Of a DNA stretch of 64,000 bases, positions 57,819 through 64,000 are shown in pieces. The DNA lies in the NCBI GenBank assembly GCA_032334235.1, contig JAVSGI010000005.1, positions 2,604,001 to 2,668,000 on the forward strand. The letters are read 5' to 3'. The stretch comes from Paracoccaceae bacterium Fryx2 (GTDB lineage Bacteria; Pseudomonadota; Alphaproteobacteria; Rhodobacterales; Rhodobacteraceae). Position numbers and translations under genes: made by a program. Each line of letters opens with the position of its first letter. The first letter of the stretch is position 1. The notes under the pieces were generated by a model. That model saw nothing but the letters and a program-made list of their open reading frames with translations, was not told the DNA's origin and made no database searches.

Positions 57819-57847
57819 ATGTCGATTCTCATCTGTTTATTCGGACT
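57819..57847 (+). pseudogene. 5' fragment of a lipoprotein gene cut by IS21
   Basis: ATG at 57819 opens MSILICLFGL, the hydrophobic part of a lipoprotein signal, interrupted at 57847 by the IS21 element. Read across the insertion with one target copy removed, it joins in frame to 60432 and gives MSILICLFGLAACDQMTLRP, a complete signal with lipobox LAAC. AAGGG lies 9 bases before the ATG. In the present sequence the frame runs into IS DNA and stops at once. The 3' part is at 60432-61110. Confidence 0.8.
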
Positions 57848-57853
57848 TGCGTG

Positions 57854-57928
57854 TTTCGCTTGATGGTGGGCATCGATTTCACGGGATCATGGGCAGTCAT
57901 TTCGCGTGAAGCTGGGCACTGATTTCGC
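57854..57928 (+). repeat. IS21 left-end transposase-binding repeats (L1-L4)
   Basis: TTTCGC (one copy TTTCAC) recurs at 57854, 57877, 57900 and 57923, exactly 23 bases apart, and each is followed by a GGGCA box. The regular phase (about two helical turns) suits side-by-side transposase binding. Confidence 0.8.
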
Positions 57929-57996
57929 GGGATCGCGGGCAGGTCTGGTCGGCAAATTGAGGATAGTTGCGCCTTCAGGAATGAAGGGGTGGCTTG

Positions 57997-59535
57997 ATGC
58001 CGACAGGACGATTGAACATGCGCCGGATACGAGATGTTTTGCGATTGAAGCTTGGGCAAGGCCTGAGCGAGCGGTCCATTGCCGCTTCCCTCGGTCTGAG
58101 CAAGGGGAGCGTCGGAAGCTACACCCAACGGGCGCGTCATGCCGGGCTCACGTGGCCCTTGCCGGAGGGGATCGATGACGACAGCCTTGAACTTCTTTTG
58201 TTTCCAGCCCCGCCCACGGTGCCGGACGCGGAGCGGCTTGTGCCCGACTGGGCGGAGATTGACCGCGAGTTGCGCCGCCCTGGGGTGACGCGGATGCTGC
58301 TCTGGGAAGAATACCGTGCCGCGCACCCCGGGGGTTTTGCCTATACTTGGTTTTGCACGCATTACGAGGCTTGGAAGGGTCGGGTGCGCCCGACGATGCG
58401 CCAGACACATGTGGGCGGCGAGAAGGTGTTCGTCGACTTTGCCGGCGACACCATCGACGTGATCGACCCCACGACCGGCGAAGCGCGGGCCATGAAGCTG
58501 TTCGTGGCGGCAATGGGGGCATCGAATCACACCTATGCCGAGGCGGTGGCATCGGAGGGGTTGGAAGATTGGATCCTCGCGCATATCCGGATGTTCGCCT
58601 TTCTGGGCGGCGTGCCAAAGGCGGTGGTTCCGGACAATCTGAAGTCCGCCGTGATCAAGGCAGACCGGTTTGATCCGGGGCTGAACCGGACCTATGCCGA
58701 GATGGCGGCGCATTATGGCACCGCCGTTCTGCCCGCCCGGCCGCGCAAACCCCGGGACAAGGCGAAGGTGGAAGTGGCTGTCCAAGTGGCACAACGCTGG
58801 ATTCTGGCGCGGCTGCGGAACCACCGGTTCTTCTCATTGGCCGAGTTGAACGTGGCGATCCGGCGGCTGCTGGACGAGTTGAACATGCGCGTGATGCGCG
58901 GCTATGGCGCCAGCCGCGCCGATCTGTTTGCCACTTTGGATCGGCCCAATCTTCAGCCCCTACCGCCCGAACCTTATGTCTTCGCCCGCTGGAAGCGCGC
59001 CCGCGTGGCACCCGACTATCACGTTGAGGTCGACAGCTCATGGTATTCCGTGCCCTTCGCGCTGATCAAACAAGAGGTCGATGTTCGCACAAGCGGCCAG
59101 ACGGTCGAGATATTCCATCGTGGTCAGAGGGTTGCGAGCCACGTGCGCACCCCGGGGCGGCGCAGCCATGTCACCGTGGCCGACCATATGCCATCGGCCC
59201 ATCGTCGCTTTGCCGAATGGACCCCGGCCAGAATGCTGGCGCAGGCAACCAAGACCGGCCCCGCCGTCGCCGCCTTTTGCGAGATGGTGATGGCTGACCG
59301 CCCCCATCCTGAACAGGGGTTCCGCACCTGCCTGGGTGTGCTGGCCTTGGTCAAAACCTATGGGCCGGAGCGCGTTGATGCGGCCTGCCAGCGGGGTGTG
59401 ACCATCCGGGCCCGCACCGTCACCTCCATTCGTTCGATCCTCAAGACCGGCCTCGATCGCGCCTTCCTGGAAGGCTCCGAAGAGGTCGCCCCCCTCCAGC
59501 ACGCCAACATTCGTGGCGGCAGCTATTACCATTGA
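57997..59535 (+). CDS. istA: IS21-family transposase IstA
   Basis: 512-residue DDE recombinase. N-terminal helix-turn-helix (LKLGQGLSERSIAASLGLSK, about 13-32), integrase core with first Asp in KVFVDFAGDTIDVIDP (about 142), second in PKAVVPDNLKSAVIKADR (about 210), Glu in KPRDKAKVEVAVQVAQRWIL (about 253). The C-terminal Mu-type region contains VEVDSSWYSVPFALIKQEV. All acidic residues are present. Start at ATG 57997 with AAGGGG; a TTG three bases earlier is also open. 12 bases before istB. Confidence 0.93.
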   Translation: MPTGRLNMRRIRDVLRLKLGQGLSERSIAASLGLSKGSVGSYTQRARHAGLTWPLPEGIDDDSLELLLFPAPPTVPDAERLVPDWAEIDRELRRPGVTRMLLWEEYRAAHPGGFAYTWFCTHYEAWKGRVRPTMRQTHVGGEKVFVDFAGDTIDVIDPTTGEARAMKLFVAAMGASNHTYAEAVASEGLEDWILAHIRMFAFLGGVPKAVVPDNLKSAVIKADRFDPGLNRTYAEMAAHYGTAVLPARPRKPRDKAKVEVAVQVAQRWILARLRNHRFFSLAELNVAIRRLLDELNMRVMRGYGASRADLFATLDRPNLQPLPPEPYVFARWKRARVAPDYHVEVDSSWYSVPFALIKQEVDVRTSGQTVEIFHRGQRVASHVRTPGRRSHVTVADHMPSAHRRFAEWTPARMLAQATKTGPAVAAFCEMVMADRPHPEQGFRTCLGVLALVKTYGPERVDAACQRGVTIRARTVTSIRSILKTGLDRAFLEGSEEVAPLQHANIRGGSYYH

Positions 59536-59547
59536 GAAAGGACTAAA

Positions 59548-60309
59548 ATGCTGACCCATCCCACCCACGACCGACTGTTGGCGCTCGGCCTGACCGGCAT
59601 TGCATCGGCGCTCGAAGAACAACGCAGGTCAACCGCCTTCGACGCCCTCTCGTTCGAAGAGCGTCTCGGCCTGCTGGTCGACCGCGAGGCTGCAGAGCGC
59701 GACACCAAGAAACTGGCCTCCCGGCTCAAGTTTGCGGCTCTGCGCCAAGATGCCAGCGTCGAGGATCTGGACCTGCGCAGCCCACGTGGTCTTGACCGCA
59801 GTGTCATGGCGCATCTTGCCGATGGCGGCTGGATCGCCCGGCACGAGAACCTGCTGATAACCGGGCCGACCGGTTTGGGCAAAAGCTGGATCGCCTGCGC
59901 CCTTGGCCACAAGGCGTGCCGGGATGGGCGGCCCGTCCTCTATCAACGTGCGCCGCGCATGTTCGAGGCCCTTGCTCTGGCCCGTGGCGATGGCCGCCAT
60001 GAACGCATCCTCAAAACCATCGCCCGCATGGATGTGCTGATCATTGACGATTGGGGCCTCGCCGTCCTCACCGCCCCGGAGCGCCGTGACCTGCTGGAAA
60101 TCCTCGAAGACCGCCACGGCCGCGCTTCCACCATCGTCACAAGCCAACTCCCCGTTGACCAGTGGCACGAAGCCATCGGCGACCCAACGCTCGCAGATGC
60201 CATCCTCGACCGCCTCGTTCACAACGCACACCGCCTCACCCTCTCAGGTGAAAGCCTGCGCAGGCGCTCCGCCGTCACAAAAAAGCTTGACCAAATCGTT
60301 CAAGCCTGA
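59548..60309 (+). CDS. istB: IS21-family helper ATPase IstB
   Basis: 253-residue AAA+ ATPase that partners IstA and selects target DNA. Walker A LLITGPTGLGKSWIACALGH (about residue 107), Walker B MDVLIIDDWGLAVL (about 165), sensor STIVTSQLPVDQWHE and a C-terminal NAHRLTLSGESLRRR. AAAGGA lies 6 bases before the ATG. Full length, no frameshift. Confidence 0.94.
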   Translation: MLTHPTHDRLLALGLTGIASALEEQRRSTAFDALSFEERLGLLVDREAAERDTKKLASRLKFAALRQDASVEDLDLRSPRGLDRSVMAHLADGGWIARHENLLITGPTGLGKSWIACALGHKACRDGRPVLYQRAPRMFEALALARGDGRHERILKTIARMDVLIIDDWGLAVLTAPERRDLLEILEDRHGRASTIVTSQLPVDQWHEAIGDPTLADAILDRLVHNAHRLTLSGESLRRRSAVTKKLDQIVQA

Positions 60310-60345
60310 CTCCATGAAAGCGTCGGCCAGCCTGCCCACGATCCC

Positions 60346-60419
60346 GTGAAATGACTGCCCAGAATGGCGCGAAACGCGTGCCCACGATCGCGCGAAATCA
60401 GCGCCCATTCTCCGCGAAA
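60346..60419 (-). repeat. IS21 right-end transposase-binding repeats (R1-R4)
   Basis: GCGAAA (first copy GTGAAA) at 60346, 60369, 60392 and 60414, spaced 23, 23 and 22 bases; inverted relative to the left-end set. Confidence 0.8.
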
Positions 60420-60431
60420 TCCGCACGGACT

Positions 60432-61110
60432 GGCAGCGTGCGACCAAATGACCCTGAGGCCGGAAGTTGCGATCAGCCGGGGTGTTGCCGACCGCTTCTT
60501 CATCGAGGGTGCATTGCAAGGCACGGCCGATGCATTCGTCGGAGAGGCGCGGACAGCGTCGGCAATTTCGCGGAGCGGGTCGGGCGGATTCGAGCTGGCC
60601 GATATCGACGGGTCAACCCTGTCGCCGTCGTCGGGAACGCCCTATCGGAAGGAACTCGACCGGGCCACGTCTCTCTCCGTTGCGGTCATGCAGGATTTGA
60701 CTCCGGCTGTCGGACTGAAGACGACGGTCCGGCTGGGGACGGGGGAGACCCATTACCTGCTGCCGGAGGGGTCGGGGATCCTGACGGACCCGATCGGGAT
60801 CGACTTCGAGCTGCAGAGCGTTTCGGGCGAGGTGGTCGCGGTCTGGCAGGGGCGCTGCCGGGGGGCGTGCCGGGTCAGCTATGCGGCCGGCTTCGGGGTC
60901 GCGGCGGTGCGGGCGCGGACGTGGGTTCAATCGGCGCTGCTGGATGTGCGCCACGAAAGCCGACATTCCGATACCTACGGCGTCGCGTCGGTCCGGCTCG
61001 GGCTGGCCCCGCCGGGCGGTCGAGGGCCGACCCCCTTGGTGGAAGGCGAGGTGCGGGTGTTCGACGAGCAGACGCTGGAGGCACGGACCAACCTGGTCGT
61101 CGCGTTTTGA
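60432..61110 (+). pseudogene. 3' part of the lipoprotein gene cut by IS21
   Basis: Encodes about 226 residues from LAACDQMTLRPEV to RTNLVVAF. With the 5' piece at 57819-57847 it forms one 708-base frame (235 residues). The mature protein starts at the lipid Cys and has alternating short strands (TSLSVAVMQDLTPAVGLKTT, VKLGTGE-like VRLGTGETHYLLPEGSG, SYGVASVRLGL-like TYGVASVRLGL), suggesting a beta-rich outer-membrane-linked protein; the family is not recognised. An internal ATG at 60448 could allow an unlipidated fragment. It was divergent from the RTX gene before insertion. Confidence 0.75.
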
Positions 61111-61249
61111 ACGCGTTTTCACGCGTGAAAATCGGTGCAACATTATGATAATTTTATACTTTTCTAATCCGTTTACCTTGCGTTAGCCTTGAATTGCCCG
61201 AGCATCGGCCTGGAAACCTGCCGAAGGGCGCACCGCTGCTGCATCACCC

Positions 61250-61278
61250 TTGCAATCGGCCCGCGATCTGCGTATATG
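61250..61278 (+). promoter_or_regulatory. Promoter of the rimP-nusA operon
   Basis: TTGCAA and TATATG separated by exactly 17 bases, placing the transcript start near 61285 and giving an 84-base leader before rimP. Four of six bases match each sigma-70 box. Confidence 0.55.
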
Positions 61279-61284
61279 TCTTTC

Positions 61285-61358
61285 AACAGCGCGGTCCGGG
61301 GTCCACACCCGGATGCACCGATCCGCACGACGGGCCGCTTGGCCCGTTTTTTGTTTTT
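61285..61358 (+). ncRNA. rimP leader with premature terminator (attenuator)
   Basis: The leader contains a stem ACGGGCC / GGCCCGT (61330-61347, loop GCTT) followed by TTTTTTGTTTTT, a full intrinsic terminator placed before the rimP ATG. An upstream GGTCCGGGGTCCACACCCGG segment can pair with itself and compete. This fits the alphaproteobacterial rimP leader attenuator family (Rfam rimP). It probably tunes the rimP-nusA-infB operon, possibly by NusA itself. Boundaries are approximate. Confidence 0.7.
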
Positions 61359-61368
61359 GGGAAGCCCC

Positions 61369-61980
61369 ATGTCCGACCTTATCGCCAAAACCGCCATCGA
61401 CCGCCGTCTGGCCGAGATCGTCACGCCCGCCATCGAAGGGCTGGGGTTCGAGCTTGTGCGCATCCGGCTGATGGGCGGCAAGACGCGCACCTTGCAGATC
61501 ATGGCCGACCGGCCCGACGGCGGCATCATCGTCGAGGATTGCGCCACGATTTCCACCGCCGTTTCGGCGGTGCTGGATGTGGAAGATCCGGTCGAGGACA
61601 ACTATATTCTGGAAGTATCCTCCCCCGGCATCGACCGGCCGCTGACCCGGCTGAAGGATTTCAGCATGTGGGAAGGCTACGAGGCGCGGATCGAGACCAC
61701 CGAGCTGATCGACGGCCGCCGCCGCTTCAAGGGCGTTCTGGCGGGGGTCGAGGGCGACGAGGTGCTGATCGAGCTTGAGGAAGGCGCCGAGACCGTGACC
61801 ATCGGGCTGAAGTTCGACTGGCTGTCGGATGCCAAGCTGATACTGACCGACGACCTGATTGCCGAGATGCTGCGCCAGCGCAAGGCGTCGGGGGTGATTG
61901 ACGAGACCCAGTTCGACGAGATCGAGACATCCGAAGGGGACGAGCCCGACGAGGCCGAAACCCCCGAAACGAAACACTGA
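61369..61980 (+). CDS. rimP: Ribosome maturation factor RimP
   Basis: 203-residue 30S assembly factor. N-terminal domain with [20 protein letters not shown], then [20 protein letters not shown] and the family signature [20 protein letters not shown]. An acidic C-terminal extension (about 170-203) is common in alphaproteobacteria. ATG at 61369 has GGGAAG directly upstream, next to the U tract of the leader terminator. First gene of rimP-nusA-ylxR, 24 bases before nusA. Confidence 0.94.
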   Translation: MSDLIAKTAIDRRLAEIVTPAIEGLGFELVRIRLMGGKTRTLQIMADRPDGGIIVEDCATISTAVSAVLDVEDPVEDNYILEVSSPGIDRPLTRLKDFSMWEGYEARIETTELIDGRRRFKGVLAGVEGDEVLIELEEGAETVTIGLKFDWLSDAKLILTDDLIAEMLRQRKASGVIDETQFDEIETSEGDEPDEAETPETKH

Positions 61981-62004
61981 ACACCGCTTCCCGAGGAGAG
62001 TGAC

Positions 62005-63618
62005 ATGGCGATTACCTCTGCCAACCAGCTGGAACTGCTGCAAACCGCCGAAGCGGTGGCGCGTGAGAAGATGATCGACCCCGATCTGGTGATCCAGGCG
62101 ATGGAGGAATCGCTCGCCCGGGCCGCCAAGTCGCGCTACGGGTCGGAGCTGGACATCCGGGTGCGGATCGACCGCAAGTCGGGGCGTGCGACGTTCGCGC
62201 GCATCCGCACGGTGGTCGAGGACGACGCGCTGGAAAACCACCATGCGCAACTGACCGTGGCGCAGGCGAAAAGCCATCTGGCCGACCCCAAGGTGGGCGA
62301 CGAGGTGATCGACGAGGTGCCGCCGGTCGATCTGGGCCGCATCGCCGCGCAAAGCGCCAAGCAGGTGATCCTGCAGAAGGTGCGCGAGGCCGAGCGCGAC
62401 CGCCAGTTCGAAGAATTCAAGGACCGCAAGGGCACCATCATCAACGGCATGGTCAAGCGCGAGGAATACGGCAACATCATCGTCGATATCGGGCGCGGCG
62501 AGGCGATCTTGCGGCGCAACGAGAAGATCGGCCGCGAAAGCTATCGCCCGAACGACCGCATCCGCGCCTACATCAAGGATGTGCGCCGCGAGGCGCGCGG
62601 GCCGCAGGTTTTCCTTTCGCGCACCGATCCGCAGTTCATGGCGGAACTGTTCAAGATGGAAGTGCCGGAAATCTATGACAACATCATCGAGATCAAGGCC
62701 GTGGCCCGTGACCCCGGCAGCCGCGCCAAGATCGCGGTGATTTCCTATGACAACTCGATCGACCCGGTCGGCGCCTGCGTCGGGATGCGCGGCAGCCGCG
62801 TGCAGGCCGTGGTGAACGAGTTGCAGGGCGAAAAGATCGACATCATTCCGTGGAACGCCGATCAGGCGACCTTCCTCGTGAACGCGTTGCAGCCGGCCGA
62901 GGTTTCCAAGGTGGTGATCGACGAGGAAGCGGGCAAGATCGAGGTCGTGGTTCCGGACGAGCAGCTTTCGCTGGCCATCGGGCGGCGCGGGCAGAACGTG
63001 CGGCTGGCCAGCCAGTTGACCGGGCTGGACATCGACATCGTGACCGAAAGCGATGAATCCACCCGCCGCCAGGCCGAGTTCACCGAACGCTCCAAGCTGT
63101 TCATGGACACGCTGGATATCGACGAGATGATGGCGCAACTGCTGGTGTCGGAAGGCTTCACCAATCTGGAGGAAGTCGCCTACGTCGATCTGGAAGAACT
63201 GCTGTCGATCGACGGGTTCGACGAGGGCACCGCGGGCGAGTTGCAGGCCCGCGCCCGCGACAACCTGGAGGCGGCCAACATCAAGGCGATGGAAACCGCC
63301 CGCGCGCTGGGCGTCGAGGACAGCCTGGTGAACTTCGAGGGCCTGACGCCGCAGATGCTGGAGGCGCTGGCCAAGGACAACATCAAGACGCTGGAAGACT
63401 TTGCCACCTGCGCCGACTGGGAACTGGCCGGCGGCTGGACCACGGTGAAGGGCCAGCGCGTCAAGGACGAGGGCGTGCTTGAAAAGTTTGACGTGTCGCT
63501 GGAAGAGGCGCAAACTTTGGTGATGACCGCGCGGGTCATGCTCGGCTGGGTGGACCCGACCGAACTGGAAGCCGAAACCGCCGAAGTCGACGACGAAGAC
63601 GAGGAGGCCGGCGCCTGA
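62005..63618 (+). CDS. nusA: Transcription termination/antitermination factor NusA
   Basis: 537-residue RNA polymerase-binding factor. N-terminal polymerase-binding domain (1-130), S1 domain (about 137-205, INGMVKREEYGNIIVDIGRG), KH domains (VGACVGMRGSRVQAVVNELQ about 252; LSLAIGRRGQNVRLASQLTG about 322) and two C-terminal acidic helix-hairpin-helix repeats (about 365-525). Start after GAGGAGAG. Cotranscribed with rimP and the ylxR gene. Confidence 0.95.
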   Translation: MAITSANQLELLQTAEAVAREKMIDPDLVIQAMEESLARAAKSRYGSELDIRVRIDRKSGRATFARIRTVVEDDALENHHAQLTVAQAKSHLADPKVGDEVIDEVPPVDLGRIAAQSAKQVILQKVREAERDRQFEEFKDRKGTIINGMVKREEYGNIIVDIGRGEAILRRNEKIGRESYRPNDRIRAYIKDVRREARGPQVFLSRTDPQFMAELFKMEVPEIYDNIIEIKAVARDPGSRAKIAVISYDNSIDPVGACVGMRGSRVQAVVNELQGEKIDIIPWNADQATFLVNALQPAEVSKVVIDEEAGKIEVVVPDEQLSLAIGRRGQNVRLASQLTGLDIDIVTESDESTRRQAEFTERSKLFMDTLDIDEMMAQLLVSEGFTNLEEVAYVDLEELLSIDGFDEGTAGELQARARDNLEAANIKAMETARALGVEDSLVNFEGLTPQMLEALAKDNIKTLEDFATCADWELAGGWTTVKGQRVKDEGVLEKFDVSLEEAQTLVMTARVMLGWVDPTELEAETAEVDDEDEEAGA

Positions 63619-63640
63619 AAGGGCCCTGGAGGAGACGCCC

Positions 63641-64000
63641 GTGACGCGCGGAGGCAGAGACGACAAGCGGGATGACCCCGAACGCCGGTGCATCGTGACC
63701 GGCGAAAGCCAGCCGGTGGCGGGATTGATCCGCTTCGGGCTGGGGCCGGACGGACAGGTGGTGCCGGATGTGCTGGGCCGCCTGCCGGGACGCGGGATGT
63801 ATGTGGTGGCCGACCGCAAGGCGATTGAAAAGGCGACCGCCCGGGGTCTGTTTGCCCGTGCGGCGAAAAAGCCCGTGACGGTGCCTGCCGGGCTGGCCGA
63901 TCTGGTCGAGACGCAGCTGGCGCGGCGGGTGGTCGATCTGATCAGCCTGGCGCGCAAGGCGGGCGATGCGGTCGGCGGGTTCGAAAAGGTGAAGGACTGG
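63641..64000 (+). CDS. YlxR/DUF448 RNA-binding protein, partial
   Basis: First 120 codons of a gene that continues beyond the window. GTG start with GGAGGAGA ahead. The YlxR domain shows ERRCIVTGESQPVAGLIRF and LPGRGMYVVADRKAIEKA. A second domain beginning VVDLISLARKAGDAVGGFEK looks like the L7Ae-type RNA-binding fold fused to YlxR in alphaproteobacteria. It normally lies between nusA and infB, which would be next. Confidence 0.9.
   Translation, partial: MTRGGRDDKRDDPERRCIVTGESQPVAGLIRFGLGPDGQVVPDVLGRLPGRGMYVVADRKAIEKATARGLFARAAKKPVTVPAGLADLVETQLARRVVDLISLARKAGDAVGGFEKVKDW

Larger units (their letters stand above)
57848..60425 (+). mobile_element. Complete IS21-family insertion sequence
   Basis: 2578-bp element with istA and istB, ends TGCG...CGCA, and a 6-bp target duplication CGGACT at 57842-57847 and 60426-60431. 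Each end carries four short repeats spaced 22-23 bases, the multiple transposase-binding sites typical of IS21. Both genes look intact, so it may still be mobile. It splits a lipoprotein gene and lies 112 bases upstream of the RTX gene start. Confidence 0.92.

Noticed and set aside
57854-57928. Regular short repeats that could be a CRISPR array
   Set aside because: Only four degenerate 6-base boxes at 23-base spacing at an IS21 end, mirrored at the other end; no spacers or cas genes.
61285-61330. tRNA gene before rimP (as metY in E. coli)
   Set aside because: No cloverleaf, anticodon arm or T-loop consensus could be built; the rimP leader explains the structure better.
61276-61368. Possible leader peptide in frame with rimP starting at the ATG at 61276
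   Set aside because: The ATG lies inside the -10 box, upstream of the expected transcript start, and the frame has no ribosome site.

Overview
The window is a strongly GC-rich piece of an alphaproteobacterial chromosome, most likely from a member of the Rhodobacteraceae (Rhodobacter/Paracoccus/Gemmobacter type). This rests on gene content and order: rph/hrcA-grpE, rimP-nusA-ylxR behind an alphaproteobacterial rimP leader, comF-grxC-nitrilase-marR, ubiG, tamA-tamB, a ROK-regulated xylose operon and a YjbH-type polysaccharide locus. It also rests on many translationally coupled gene pairs (ATGA, GTGA, TGATG) and on a repeated gene-end sequence of a kind I associate with this family. No rRNA, tRNA or CRISPR array was seen, and no stretch over 300 bases lacks a gene, IS end or annotated element.

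Layout. 1-7.2 kb: proteostasis and repair (partial rph, hrcA, grpE, mutS) and malic enzyme maeB. 7.4-9.3 kb: a small exported protein coupled to a metzincin-like protease, and an exported msrA. 9.5-11.1 kb: a class IV aminotransferase coupled to a sulfotransferase-like protein. 11.2-24 kb: argG, ilvA, an Hpt protein opposite a response regulator/PP2C phosphatase, two Nudix hydrolases, hslO, cca, a heterodimeric ABC exporter and an RNA m5U methyltransferase. 24-28 kb: envelope genes (two L,D-transpeptidases, a CAP lipoprotein, a 60-residue exported peptide), hemH and an atypical methyltransferase. 28.1-30.4 kb: comF-grxC-nitrilase-marR. 30.47-32.82 kb: two head-to-tail, apparently identical IS630-type elements. 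32.8-38.9 kb: exopolysaccharide genes (sugar transferase, long-chain nucleotide-sugar dehydratase, yjbH, yjbF, a yjbE-like peptide). 38.9-44.6 kb: tamB-tamA. 44.7-52.1 kb: divergent ROK regulator and xylFHGBA. 52.1-56 kb: a BrkB-type membrane protein, aldo/keto reductase, ubiG, pip. 56-61.1 kb: an RTX calcium-binding protein divergent from a lipoprotein gene split by a complete IS21-family element. 61.2-64 kb: rimP leader, rimP, nusA, partial ylxR.

The most unusual points are: (i) a gene-end repeat lying 25-42 nt after four stop codons, always in the sense orientation of the gene, forming a perfect 32-bp palindrome where two genes converge; (ii) the IS21 insertion with a 6-bp duplication, which can be reversed on paper to restore a 235-residue lipoprotein; (iii) the tandem IS630 pair sharing one TA; (iv) the coupled aminotransferase/sulfotransferase pair, where the usual PLP-binding Glu appears to be Thr; (v) the signal-less metzincin with its exported partner. 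All coordinates and motifs were read by eye; family names come from motif recognition, not database searches.
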